Assembly: GCA_030693535.1 (NCBI GenBank)
Contig: JAUYAL010000077.1
Location: 310,001-374,000, forward strand
Direction of reading: 5' to 3'
DNA: 64,000 nt
From: Methylotenera sp.
GTDB taxonomy: Bacteria > Pseudomonadota > Gammaproteobacteria > Burkholderiales > Methylophilaceae
Under the pieces are notes generated by a model. It was given only the letters and a program-made list of their open reading frames with translations, was not told the DNA's origin and ran no database searches. Position numbers and translations under genes: made by a program. Numbering within the stretch: position 1 is the stretch's first letter; each line of letters opens with the position of its first letter. Shown one piece after another: positions 44,455 through 53,338 of the stretch.

Positions 44455-46883
44455 TGGCTAATAAACTCGTTCCAATTCCATATGCAGAAATAGGTAGGGC
44501 TGCACTGAGTAGTGCTGAAACGCTACTTAATCGCTGGCTACCTAGTGGCAAGCGTCAAGGCCATGAATATAAATCAACCAATCCATTACGTGCTGATAAT
44601 AAGGCGGGTTCATTTTCAATCAATATCAACACTGGCGCTTGGGGAGATTTTGCCACCAATGATGCGGGTAATGATTTAATCAGTTTATATGCTTACCTTG
44701 AGGGTATAGAGCAGTGGGAAGCTGCTATTGATATTGCTGATCAAATTGCATTTAACTTACCTGATGGTTGTAGACCAAAATCTAAAGAAGTAAAAGAACG
44801 CCAAAAGCCTGTTATCAATCCTGATGATGTTAAACAGGCAAAACCTAAAGAAGAGTCACATTGGCATCCAGTAACACCAGTACCGCCAAATGCTGAAGAA
44901 GCACCAGTAGCACATGTAGTGCGTGGATTGCCTGCTATGAAGTGGGCTTACAAGGATGCATCTGGCCAACTACTTGGTTATGTATATCGATTCAATACTA
45001 GTGATGGTGGTAAGGAAACATTACCACTGACTTACTGCAAAAACTCAGAAACCAATAAACACGAATGGCGCTGGATGCAATGGGAAGCGCCTAATCGACC
45101 AATCTATGGATTAGATCGCCTAGCCGCAAAGCCTGAAGCTTATGTGCTTTTGGTTGAAGGTGAAAAGTGCGCTGATGCACCGATTGATCTATTAAAAGGG
45201 GTTTCATGCAGCTGGCCTGGTGGTAGTAAAGCTATTGAAAAGATTGATTGGTCCGCATTAGCTGGCAGAAGTATTTACGCCTGGGCTGATTGTGATGCAC
45301 AGCGTGAAAAGCTGACTAAAGCAGAAAAAGAAGCCGGCATTGATGCTGAAACAAAACCACTTTTACCAGAACATGAGCAGCCTGGCATGAAGGCCATGTT
45401 ACGCATACGTGAAATATTACTTGCGCTTGATGCCAATACGAAATTTGAAATTATTGATATACCAAAGCCGCTTGATAAACCTTCAGGATGGGACGTAGCA
45501 GACGCGATTGCTGAGGGGATGGATGCTATATCACTTAATGCGTTTATAACTAAGCTACGACCACCAATAGTGATTGCTGAGGCTAAAAAAAAAGCTTCAA
45601 ATACTGAAAATGGCGGCAATTCCGCTGGAGCGGGAGAAGAAAAAGAAGTCCCTAAGTGGCGTAAATATTTACTAGAAAAGAATCATGCGCTGGTGCCGTG
45701 CCTGGCAAATGTGTATGACATTTTAAAAAATGATGATCGTTGGCAAGGGGTATTTGGATTTGATGAACTTGCGCTGCAATCAGTCAAGCTGAAGCCTCCT
45801 CCCTATTGGGATATCAAAGGCGAAGCAGGTGATTTTAGCGATGTAGATGCTGCGTTAATCTCGATGTGGATCACGCGACAGTATCGTTTTAGTCCTAGTC
45901 CTGAAATGTGCAATAAAGCGGTTGAAACGCTTTCGCACAGCAATAAATTTCACCCAGTTGTTGATTACCTAAACGGTCTAGTTTGGGATGAAGTCCAGCG
46001 TGTTGATACATGGTTGCTGGACTTCTTAGGCGTACCTTTGTCCGCATATTCAAAGCGGGTGGCACGCTGGTATTTAATGGGGATGGTAAAACGCGTCATG
46101 CAGCCGGGGTGCAAGTTTGATTACTGCTTAGTGCTAGAAGGTAAACAGGGTAGAAAGAAGTCCAGCGCATTTAAAATTCTTGGTGGTGAGTGGTTTGGTG
46201 ATACCGACATTGACTTAAACCATAAAGATTCTATGTCTGCCTTACGTGGTAAATGGCTGTATGAATTTAGCGAGCTTGGCTCACTTGCCCGCGCCGAGTC
46301 GACAAAACAAAAATCATTCTTAAGTCGACAGGTTGATGAATTTCGGCCTGTATTTGGTACGCGAGAGATTAAAGCGCCTAGGCAATTAGTATTCGGTGGA
46401 TCTACCAATGAAGAAGAATGGAATAAAGATTCCACTGGTGGTCGGCGCTTTTGGCCTATTGCCGTGAATGAAGAAATCGATACTGATGGCTTGGAGAAAA
46501 CACGAGATCAATTATTTGCTGAGGCTTTGGTAATGGTGAATAAGGGATTACGAAACTGGCCAACTGCCGAAGAGCAGGCGAAGTTATTTGATAAAGAGCA
46601 ATTTAAGCGCGGTATAAGCGAAAGTTTCATTGAGGCGCTACATGAACATGTAATGGGGCACGTTGGTGAGTTTAGCCTGTACTACGCCGCAACTGAGTGG
46701 CTTAAATTACAGGTGAAAGACCTTACGCAGCCAGTGCAAACCAGAGTCGGTTCAGCTTTGATGAAACTGGGTTGCACAAAGATAGAAAAACGCACCAATG
46801 CAATCAGCCGATTTTGGTATTTAGCCCCTGAAAACTCTACTAAACCCCTCACTGGAGACCATGACGATGATGTTAATTTCTAA
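44454..46883 (+). CDS. Primase/helicase (toprim plus VapE-type ATPase)
   Basis: 809 residues, GTG start overlapping the previous stop. The N-terminal part (1-100) resembles a zinc-less primase entry domain. A toprim-like segment LLVEGEKCADAP and YAWADCD lies at about 225-280. The C-terminal VapE-type P-loop ATPase (LVLEGKQGRKKSSAFKILGG, about 560-580, with GSTNEEEWNKDSTGGRRFWPI at about 650) would unwind or load at the phage origin. The repeat array that follows it at 46908-47167 is a natural candidate target. Confidence 0.85.
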   Translation: MANKLVPIPYAEIGRAALSSAETLLNRWLPSGKRQGHEYKSTNPLRADNKAGSFSININTGAWGDFATNDAGNDLISLYAYLEGIEQWEAAIDIADQIAFNLPDGCRPKSKEVKERQKPVINPDDVKQAKPKEESHWHPVTPVPPNAEEAPVAHVVRGLPAMKWAYKDASGQLLGYVYRFNTSDGGKETLPLTYCKNSETNKHEWRWMQWEAPNRPIYGLDRLAAKPEAYVLLVEGEKCADAPIDLLKGVSCSWPGGSKAIEKIDWSALAGRSIYAWADCDAQREKLTKAEKEAGIDAETKPLLPEHEQPGMKAMLRIREILLALDANTKFEIIDIPKPLDKPSGWDVADAIAEGMDAISLNAFITKLRPPIVIAEAKKKASNTENGGNSAGAGEEKEVPKWRKYLLEKNHALVPCLANVYDILKNDDRWQGVFGFDELALQSVKLKPPPYWDIKGEAGDFSDVDAALISMWITRQYRFSPSPEMCNKAVETLSHSNKFHPVVDYLNGLVWDEVQRVDTWLLDFLGVPLSAYSKRVARWYLMGMVKRVMQPGCKFDYCLVLEGKQGRKKSSAFKILGGEWFGDTDIDLNHKDSMSALRGKWLYEFSELGSLARAESTKQKSFLSRQVDEFRPVFGTREIKAPRQLVFGGSTNEEEWNKDSTGGRRFWPIAVNEEIDTDGLEKTRDQLFAEALVMVNKGLRNWPTAEEQAKLFDKEQFKRGISESFIEALHEHVMGHVGEFSLYYAATEWLKLQVKDLTQPVQTRVGSALMKLGCTKIEKRTNAISRFWYLAPENSTKPLTGDHDDDVNF

Positions 46884-46907
46884 ATTACAGGCGTTTTTTG
46901 TGCAAAT

Positions 46908-47167
46908 GTTCCATACCTTCCATACCTCGGTTAAAAGGTATGGAAGGCTACAAGCAAGTAACGGCGCGCCTGTTCCATACCTTCCATACCTTCCATACCA
47001 CTTTCACTCACACATACATAGGCGCGCATATACGCGCGGGCGCACGCGCACGCATGTATATAAATCTACATTATTACTATGGAAGGTATGGAAGGTATGG
47101 AAGCGCCTTTATTTTAGCGGGTCACAGCCTTCCATACCTTTTAACCGAGGTATGGAAGGTATGGAAC
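46908..47167. repeat. Nested inverted-repeat / iteron array, candidate phage origin
   Basis: The 9-mer TTCCATACC or its complement GGTATGGAA occurs about 12 times. The outer arms are a perfect 42-bp inverted repeat (46908-46949 and 47126-47167). Inside them a perfect 25-bp inverted repeat of three tandem units lies at 46973-46997 and 47078-47102. The centre (47009-47062) is almost strictly alternating purine-pyrimidine. No believable gene covers it. It directly follows the primase/helicase gene. Confidence 0.85.
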
Positions 47168-47168
47168 T

Positions 47169-47468
47169 ATGCTAGTTCACGACGAATTTGATATGCCAGT
47201 AGTTAAATCAAAAGAGCAACGAGCCGCTGAGGTTCGTGCTGCGATGCCTGAGTGTTCTGCCATGGTAGATGAAATACGTGCTTTGTTTGGTGATGTTGTT
47301 GTCCTGTCAATGGCTGAAGGTGATAAAGAAATTAAGCCTAAAAATTATAAATCTGATAATGATTATTCAATGTGGATCGGTGCAGATAGATATTTTGAAC
47401 TTGGTAAGCTGAGTGAGAAAGCTTTTGAAGCAGCTAACGGAAAGATTAAAAATGCCACTAGAAAATAG
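47169..47468 (+). CDS. Hypothetical phage protein
   Basis: 99 residues, soluble, charged. Not recognised. It starts two bases after the repeat array and its 3' end overlaps the next gene by 17 bp. A later ATG at 47193 (MPVVKSK) is an alternative start. Confidence 0.6.
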   Translation: MLVHDEFDMPVVKSKEQRAAEVRAAMPECSAMVDEIRALFGDVVVLSMAEGDKEIKPKNYKSDNDYSMWIGADRYFELGKLSEKAFEAANGKIKNATRK

Positions 47469-47667
47469 CCGTGCATTACCAATGAGTTTCTACCGCGATC
47501 CAGCTGAGGTCTGCGAACGTCAACAGTTGCGCGAGTTAGGTTGTTTGGCTTGTAAGTCACATACGCGCTTACTCGGAAAAGTGGTTTGTACTGATGCCAG
47601 AAAGTCAGATAACAAGAACGTGCCACGTATTGGCAGTAAATGTAAATACTTTGAATTGGGGGCTTGA
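47452..47667 (+). CDS. Cysteine-containing small phage protein
   Basis: 71 residues from the ATG at 47452. Four or more Cys (ERQQ..GCLACKSH, VVCTDARK, SKCKYF) suggest a metal-binding knuckle like those of phage NinX/zinc-finger proteins. It overlaps the previous gene and stops directly before the next ATG (TGA-ATG). Confidence 0.6.
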   Translation: MPLENSRALPMSFYRDPAEVCERQQLRELGCLACKSHTRLLGKVVCTDARKSDNKNVPRIGSKCKYFELGA

Positions 47668-48069
47668 ATGTTAGATACCTATGTGGTGAATAGATTGGTG
47701 CAATGGGCTAATTGGAGAGCACGTAAACTTGATGGCGGTATTGGCTGGATGAATAAAGTCTCATTCTTGAGCATTCCTGGTGGTGGAAACTTAATAGCTC
47801 CAGATATCGATAGTCAATGCTATGAGATTGATAGAGTTGTTTGCGCATTGATACCTGAGCGCAGGGTTGTTGTCATGCAGGTTTATACAGGCAAGGGCAC
47901 GAAAGAACAGAAAGCAAAAGAATGTGGGTGTTGTGTACGAACTTATGATGCGCGGTTAGATATGGCGCATAGAGATATTCTGGGCTACTTGAATGATATT
48001 GCAGCGGGCGTGGCATTGCCTGTTGTAGATTATAAGCAAGATGTTAATTTCTTTTCAATGGAGGTTTAG
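47668..48069 (+). CDS. Possible late-gene antiterminator (Q/RinA-like)
   Basis: 133 residues. The C-terminal KAKECGCCVRTYDARLDMAHRDILGYL looks like the region-4-type helix-turn-helix of phage Q/ArpU/RinA late regulators. It has the right size and place, at the end of the replication block before a promoter-terminator pair and the packaging genes. The assignment is from motif and position only. Confidence 0.5.
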   Translation: MLDTYVVNRLVQWANWRARKLDGGIGWMNKVSFLSIPGGGNLIAPDIDSQCYEIDRVVCALIPERRVVVMQVYTGKGTKEQKAKECGCCVRTYDARLDMAHRDILGYLNDIAAGVALPVVDYKQDVNFFSMEV

Positions 48070-48071
48070 TT

Positions 48072-48251
48072 ATGGCTTTTAAGTTTGATATAGGTGATGC
48101 AGTAGTAATTGAGGTAAGTGGTGAAGGTGGTATTGTGATCGGTCGGGCAGAGTATGTTTCCTCTGAAAGTAATTATCTTATTAGATACAAATCTTCTGAC
48201 TTTAAAGCTGTTGAGCAGTGGTGGTCTGATTCAGCTTTAATTAAATCTTAA
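48072..48251 (+). CDS. Small phage protein (59 residues)
   Basis: 59 residues, beta-rich (FDIGDAVVIEVSGEGGIVIGRAEY ... SNYLIRYKSS), which suggests a small barrel such as an SH3-like or KOW-like fold. It starts 3 bp after the Q-like stop. RBS GGAGG lies 7 bp upstream. Not recognised. Confidence 0.55.
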   Translation: MAFKFDIGDAVVIEVSGEGGIVIGRAEYVSSESNYLIRYKSSDFKAVEQWWSDSALIKS

Positions 48252-48270
48252 ATTAATTTAAAAAAATATG

Positions 48271-48300
48271 TTGACACCATTTGCCGATTTAATGTACATT
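48271..48300 (+). promoter_or_regulatory. Candidate late promoter
   Basis: TTGACA (48271-48276), 18-bp spacer, TACATT (48295-48300). Transcription would begin at about 48307, 25 bp before a strong terminator, an arrangement like the lambda late promoter and its early terminator. Confidence 0.5.
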
Positions 48301-48331
48301 TATGTTAATTCTGTAATAAGTGCGTTTACAC

Positions 48332-48364
48332 AACCCGTTAGCTTAGTTGCTTGCGGGTTTTTTA
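48332..48364 (+). terminator. Terminator before the packaging genes
   Basis: AACCCG and CGGGTT flank a 16-nt internal segment, then a run of six T. It separates the early block from the HNH-terminase genes and would need antitermination for late expression. Confidence 0.65.
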
Positions 48365-48377
48365 TTGCCAAAAATCT

Positions 48378-48758
48378 ATGCCAATAGCAGCGCCTAAGCC
48401 ATGTAAGCAGCATGGTTGTCGAGCGTTGACTACATCTGGGGCATATTGCAGTACACATAAGCGCGTAGTTCAAAAGCAAATTGAAGTGAAGCGTGAATCA
48501 TCAACTCAGCGAGGATATGGATATCGCTGGCAACAAACGAGTAAAGGTTTCTTAAGATCACATCCACTATGCCAGTGTCCTGAATGTCAGGAAGGTTTAG
48601 TTAGGTTATTACCTGCTGAAGTTGTTGATCATATTATCCCGCATCAAGGGGATATGACTTTATTTTGGAATAGAAGCAATTGGCAAGCAATGAATAAGCA
48701 ATGCCATGATAAGAAAACAGCAACGCAGGACGGTGGCTTTAGGGGTAGGGGGCAGTAA
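48378..48758 (+). CDS. HNH endonuclease
   Basis: 126 residues from the ATG at 48378. The N-terminal Cys/His pattern KPCKQHGCRALTTSGAYCSTH is followed by the HNH core VVDHIIPHQGDMTLFWNRSNWQAMNKQCHDKKT (about 85-117). HNH proteins beside the terminase are needed for genome cutting in HK97-type packaging. Confidence 0.88.
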   Translation: MPIAAPKPCKQHGCRALTTSGAYCSTHKRVVQKQIEVKRESSTQRGYGYRWQQTSKGFLRSHPLCQCPECQEGLVRLLPAEVVDHIIPHQGDMTLFWNRSNWQAMNKQCHDKKTATQDGGFRGRGQ

Positions 48759-48928
48759 AAGTCCACAGCCTTTAGTTTCTAGACCGTATGCCAAGCCAAA
48801 TTTTTATGTGCGGGAATTAGATTGCAGGGGGGGGTATCAAGCCAAGGCTCGATATCCCCTTATTTTTTGATATTAACTAGATTTTTGACGTTTTACAGAC
48901 GTCTGCACTTCCCCTTTTAGTAGGGTTA
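48759..48928. other. Gap between HNH and small terminase, possible cos/pac region
   Basis: 170 bp without a gene. It contains a run of eight G followed by an imperfect hairpin (GGTATC near 48834 with GATATCC near 48851), then A/T-rich DNA. In HNH-TerS phages the cut site often lies here. No direct evidence for cutting is visible. Confidence 0.3.
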
Positions 48929-49486
48929 ATGATGAAGCCAGGACCAAAACCTACACCAGCAAACGTTCACTACTTAAATGGCAATCCCAGCAAGAAACCA
49001 TTGCATCAACTGATGGATTCTTTGCAACCTGAAATTGAAATACCAGGCTGCCCTTCACATTTGCTGCCAGAGGCTAAAAAAGAGTGGAAACGGATTGGTG
49101 AAGAGTTAAAACGATATGGATTGATCTCTAAACTAGATCGTGCAGCGCTTAGTTTGTATGTGCAAAGCTGGGCAGAGTTGGTGTATGCAGAAAAAATGCT
49201 CAAGCGAAATATGGAAAGGGCTGCCATTAAGATGGCTGCGTCTGAAGATGCTGGCCAAGAATATGTTGGCGGTGATGGCATGACTGAAATGACGACTAAC
49301 GGCAATATTATTTACTCACCATACTGGGTGATTGCCAATAAAGCCCGTCATAACGTCGATAAATTTTTAAGTAACTTCGGCATGTCGCCTAGTGCGCGTA
49401 GCCGCGTCACACCAAGTAACCATTTACAACAAGCATTGTTCGATGATGACGATGCGCCTAAGACTGATACATTTGCCAATATATGA
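48929..49486 (+). CDS. terS: Terminase small subunit, P27 family
   Basis: 185 residues. It starts KPGPKPTPANVHYLNGNPSKKP, the P27-type N-terminus, with LPEAKKEWKRIGEELKRYGLI, and ends with a Ser/Arg-rich then acidic tail. It binds phage DNA and hands it to TerL. Overlaps terL as ATGA. Confidence 0.9.
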   Translation: MMKPGPKPTPANVHYLNGNPSKKPLHQLMDSLQPEIEIPGCPSHLLPEAKKEWKRIGEELKRYGLISKLDRAALSLYVQSWAELVYAEKMLKRNMERAAIKMAASEDAGQEYVGGDGMTEMTTNGNIIYSPYWVIANKARHNVDKFLSNFGMSPSARSRVTPSNHLQQALFDDDDAPKTDTFANI

Positions 49487-51195
49487 TTAAAGACTTCGCC
49501 GCGATTGCAACGCAATATGCGCAAGAAGTGGTTGACGGACAGATTCTCGCTTGTAAATGGGTACGGTTAGCTTGTAAACGTCACCTTACAGACTTAGAAA
49601 AGTCTAAATATGAGCTTTATCCTTACATTTTTAACCCAGAATTAACCGATATACAGGGTAAACAGTACCGTCCAGCACAAAGAATCTGCGCATTTGGTGA
49701 GAAGATGCCGCATATCAAGGGCGACTGGGCCTCTCGTAGACAGCTAATTAAGCTTGAACCGTGGCAAGTTTTTATCCTGGCAGTTGGATTTGGTTGGATT
49801 AAACGCTCGACAAACAAGCGCAGGTTCATTGCGATTGATTTATTTGTCCCGCGTAAGAATGCAAAGTCAACCTTAGCGGCCATTATTGGCCTCTATATGC
49901 TGACAGCAGACGGTGAATTTGGCGCCGAAGTTTATAGTGGCGCCACAAGCAAGGATCAAGCGCTCGAAGTTTTTATTCCAGCACGATTAATGGCAGTCTC
50001 TACGCCAGAATTCAGGTCTTACTACGGTGTGGTACCGAATAAATCTAACTTGGCAGTAGTAGATACCAATAGCCGCTTTGAACCAGTGATTGGTAATCCT
50101 GGTGATGGTGCTTCGCCTTCGTGTTGGATTGTGGATGAATATCACGAACATACCACTAACGATATGTACGAAACAGGTAATACGGGAATGGGCGCAAGGT
50201 CGCAACCCATCCTATTAGTGATTACTACGGCTGGCGTGAATATTAGCGGGCCATGTTATCAACACCAAATACAGCTGCAAAATATTTTATCAGGTGTTAT
50301 TGATAACGATCGGCGCTTTGGCATCATCTATACGATGGATGCTGAAGATGATTGGACCAGTGAAGATGCTCTACGTAAGGCAAATCCGAATTTTGATATT
50401 TCAGTCAGTGCAGAATTCTTATTAGCACAACTGCAAGATGCCTTAGCGGATCCGCGCAAGCAAGCGATTTATAAAACGAAGCACTTAGACATTTGGGTGG
50501 CCAGTGCATCGCCTGCTTTTAATTTAGAAAACTTGCAAAATTGTGGTGATACCACCTTGCAACTAGAAGATTTCATGGGTGAGTCCTGCTATATCGGCAA
50601 TGACTTGGCCAGTAAAGTCGATATAGCCTCGACGGCATTTGAATTTATACGTGTAATTAATGGCAGAAAACACTATTACGTATTCACTAAAAATTACTTA
50701 CCTGAAGCCGCGGTAGAAAAACCAGAAAACGCGCATTATCGTGGCTGGGTAGTTGAAGGTCATTTGACGCAAACGCCTGGCAATATGATCTCACTCTCAC
50801 AAATTGAGCAAGAGACAGTCGAAGTTGCTGAAACGGTGATTATAGAAGAAATCGCCATGGATGCTTGGGGTGCTCGTGAAATGGCTCCTAATTTGCAAGA
50901 ACTTGGCTATACCGTCATTGATATCCCGATGAATGTGAAATACTTAAGTGAGCCAATGAAAGATATTGCAGCCTTAATTGATGATGGGCGCTTTCATCAC
51001 GACGGAAACCCCGCATTTATTTGGATGATGAGTAACGTGGAAGTGAAACCAGACCATAACGACAACTGGTTCCCGCGTAAAAACAGCGCTGAAAAGAAAA
51101 TTGATGCTGCAATCGCTTTGATTGTTGCCCATGGCCGAGCCATGCTAGGTGAAACACATAGCAATATAATCTCACAAGGCTTTGTCGCTTTGTAA
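49483..51195 (+). CDS. terL: Terminase large subunit
   Basis: 570 residues. Walker A-like FVPRKNAKST is at about residues 121-130 (ATPase motor), Walker B SCWIVDEYHEH near 205-215, and the C-terminal nuclease region follows (GNDLASKVDIAS, then AMDAWGARE and KYLSEPMKDIAAL). It packages DNA into proheads. Directly follows terS. Confidence 0.95.
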   Translation: MIKDFAAIATQYAQEVVDGQILACKWVRLACKRHLTDLEKSKYELYPYIFNPELTDIQGKQYRPAQRICAFGEKMPHIKGDWASRRQLIKLEPWQVFILAVGFGWIKRSTNKRRFIAIDLFVPRKNAKSTLAAIIGLYMLTADGEFGAEVYSGATSKDQALEVFIPARLMAVSTPEFRSYYGVVPNKSNLAVVDTNSRFEPVIGNPGDGASPSCWIVDEYHEHTTNDMYETGNTGMGARSQPILLVITTAGVNISGPCYQHQIQLQNILSGVIDNDRRFGIIYTMDAEDDWTSEDALRKANPNFDISVSAEFLLAQLQDALADPRKQAIYKTKHLDIWVASASPAFNLENLQNCGDTTLQLEDFMGESCYIGNDLASKVDIASTAFEFIRVINGRKHYYVFTKNYLPEAAVEKPENAHYRGWVVEGHLTQTPGNMISLSQIEQETVEVAETVIIEEIAMDAWGAREMAPNLQELGYTVIDIPMNVKYLSEPMKDIAALIDDGRFHHDGNPAFIWMMSNVEVKPDHNDNWFPRKNSAEKKIDAAIALIVAHGRAMLGETHSNIISQGFVAL

Positions 51196-51203
51196 GGATC
51201 AAC

Positions 51204-52502
51204 ATGAACGCACAAAAAAACTGGTACAACACGGACATGGTGAGTCAAAAAGGCAGTGTAATTTTGACAAACTGGATGCGTGAGCGCGAAGAAGCGCGGA
51301 ATCCTATCAGTAAAGTCAGCAATGCCACTTATGGCCAGGATATTTATGAGGCATTTGGCGTGAGCCAAAGCGCATCCGGCATGACCGTTAATGCGACTAC
51401 AGCGATGCAAGTTGCAGCGGTTTATGCGTGTGTGAATATTATTGCGGGTGCAATCTCTACTTTACCATTGCATCTTTATCGTACTGATGGTGATATTAAT
51501 AGCCGTCTGCCGCGTGATGACCTTTGGTATAAGCTTAATGAAGAGCCAAGCAGCCAATACACGGCAGCCAGTCTTTGGGAAGGCGTTAGTTCGGGCCAAT
51601 TGTTGCGCGGCGATGCTCATGCATGGATTGTTCGTAGCATTACCGGCAAGATTAAAGAAATTTTACCGCTACCATGGGGTGGTGTCTCACCCATTCGTCA
51701 GACTGATGGCAGTATTCGATATTATATTCACCTGCCAGAGTTAAATATTACAACCTGGTTAGAGCCATATGAAGTTTTACACTTCCCTGGCTATGGCTTT
51801 GATGGATTAAAATCTAAAAGCGTGATTACGCATGCCGCTAAATCAGCGGTTGGCAATGCCTTGGCGATGGATGCATACGCTGGCAAGTTCTTTGAAAACG
51901 GTGCGCACCCATCTATCGTCATTACAGCCCCGAATAAAATGGGGTCAGACCAAATTGAACTACTGCAAACAACATTCAGAGGTAAATACGCTGGCGTTGA
52001 TAATGCACACCGCTTGCCCTTAGTGCTAACCGAAGGACTGCAAGCTAAAGAAATCAGCCTAAGCGCTGAAGATGCACAATTATTGCAAGGCCGTGAATTC
52101 CAGGTATTAGATATCGCCCGTGCATTTGGTGTGCCGCCACATATGATTGGTAGTAGCAGTGCCAGTACCAGCTGGGGAAGTGGTATTGAGTCAATGAGTC
52201 GCGGCTTTGTGACGTACACGCTACAGCGCTGGCTGATAAAAATTGAGCAAGAACTTAATCGTAAAATATTCCCGCGTGATGTCACTAAATTTATCAAGTT
52301 TGACCGTGATGCGATGATTGCGGGTGATAGTGCAGCGCAGGCCGTGTATAACCGTGCTGCATTAGGCGGCCCTGGCACTGGACAAGGCTGGATGTCAGTC
52401 GATGACATTAGAAAAGCGAACGGACTTGCGCCATTAGGTGGCCGCTATGCAGAACCATTTGACCCCCGTGTAATTGAAAAAACAACAGAGGCACCGCAAT
52501 GA
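51204..52502 (+). CDS. Phage portal protein, HK97 family
   Basis: 432 residues. Features: VAAVYACVNIIAGAISTLPLHLY (about 71-93), then WEGVSSGQLLRGDAHAWIVR, EVLHFPGY, and FGVPPHMIGSSS (about 307-318). It forms the head-vertex ring for DNA passage. RBS AAGGA upstream. Overlaps the protease gene as ATGA. Confidence 0.94.
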   Translation: MNAQKNWYNTDMVSQKGSVILTNWMREREEARNPISKVSNATYGQDIYEAFGVSQSASGMTVNATTAMQVAAVYACVNIIAGAISTLPLHLYRTDGDINSRLPRDDLWYKLNEEPSSQYTAASLWEGVSSGQLLRGDAHAWIVRSITGKIKEILPLPWGGVSPIRQTDGSIRYYIHLPELNITTWLEPYEVLHFPGYGFDGLKSKSVITHAAKSAVGNALAMDAYAGKFFENGAHPSIVITAPNKMGSDQIELLQTTFRGKYAGVDNAHRLPLVLTEGLQAKEISLSAEDAQLLQGREFQVLDIARAFGVPPHMIGSSSASTSWGSGIESMSRGFVTYTLQRWLIKIEQELNRKIFPRDVTKFIKFDRDAMIAGDSAAQAVYNRAALGGPGTGQGWMSVDDIRKANGLAPLGGRYAEPFDPRVIEKTTEAPQ

Positions 52503-53254
52503 ATAAAATAATGCAGCTTTACTTGGACAATAAACAGCGCACCAAGCAACCAGTCAACCTAGTTCGCAATGCATCGGAAGCCAGCCTTTACATTTATGAT
52601 GTAATTGATGCTTATTGGGGCGTGAGTGCATTAAATGTAGTCGATGCACTGGCACAGATTGATGATGCCACTGTGCTGAATGTTTACATTAATTCCCCGG
52701 GCGGTGATGTGTTTGAAGGTCGTGCGATCATGGCAGCAATTCAGCGCTTTAATGGTAAAACCATTGCGCATATTGATAGCTTATGCGCCAGTGCTGCAAC
52801 CAGTATTGCGCTGGCTTGTAATGAAGTTGAAATGACAGATGGTGCGTTTTTCATGATTCACAATGCCAGCGGCATGGTCTGGGGTGATAAAACAGCCATG
52901 CGTGAAACAGCAGATTTGCTTGAAAAAATTGAAGGTTCAATCGTCACTGATTACACCAATAAAACAGGTAAAGATGCTGCTGAAGTGATTGCCTTAATGG
53001 ATGCTGAAACATGGTTTAGCGCGCAAGAGGCATTAGATGGTGGCTTTATTGACCGCATTGCAGCTTCAAGCAGTAGCAAAACTAATCAGAATAAATGGAA
53101 TCTAGCCGCCTTTGAAAAAGCCCCAGCGGCTTTGCTGGCAATTCCCTATGAGTCGCCAGCCCCTAATAATCAAATAATTAATGAACCCGCTCCGGCGGGT
53201 TTTTTTATGGCTGCTAGTAACGCCAACAGATTAGCACTTTTACAAGCTTTGTAG
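52499..53254 (+). CDS. ClpP-like head maturation protease
   Basis: 251 residues, peptidase S14 type. NSPGGDVFEG (65-74), catalytic Ser98 in SLCASAATS and His121 in FMIHNASG are present. It would cleave the capsid delta domain. The 3' end of the gene contains a strong terminator-like hairpin at 53184-53206, so its last about 24 codons run through an RNA stem. Confidence 0.92.
   Translation: MNKIMQLYLDNKQRTKQPVNLVRNASEASLYIYDVIDAYWGVSALNVVDALAQIDDATVLNVYINSPGGDVFEGRAIMAAIQRFNGKTIAHIDSLCASAATSIALACNEVEMTDGAFFMIHNASGMVWGDKTAMRETADLLEKIEGSIVTDYTNKTGKDAAEVIALMDAETWFSAQEALDGGFIDRIAASSSSKTNQNKWNLAAFEKAPAALLAIPYESPAPNNQIINEPAPAGFFMAASNANRLALLQAL
53184..53206 (+). terminator. Terminator-like hairpin inside the protease gene end
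   Basis: AACCCGC-TCCG-GCGGGTT followed by seven T in total. It lies within coding sequence, about 50 bp before the stop codon. Confidence 0.6.
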
Positions 53255-53297
53255 CGCTCTCGCGCACAAAAACGCCGAGGTCGTTTACCTCAAACCT

Positions 53298-53322
53298 AGC
53301 CACTCCTTCGAGTGGCTTTTTT
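53298..53322 (+). terminator. Hairpin between protease and capsid genes
   Basis: AGCCACTC-CTTC-GAGTGGCT with a T-rich tail TTTTTATTTC, 17 bp before the capsid ATG. Could raise capsid mRNA stability or reset transcription. Confidence 0.7.
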
Positions 53323-53338
53323 ATTTCAAGGAAACGGT

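Noticed and set aside
46908..47167. Repeat array as a CRISPR
   Set aside because: Units are 9 bp, tandem and in both orientations, without unique spacers and without cas genes.
46861..47191. Two overlapping plus-strand open frames of 97-104 codons
   Set aside because: They only translate the TTCCATACC repeat array into low-complexity sequence (repeats of HTF, KVW and YGR type). The DNA symmetry explains the open frames.
51791..52408. 205-codon minus-strand frame opposite the portal gene
   Set aside because: Shadow of the portal coding sequence. No RBS and no family features.
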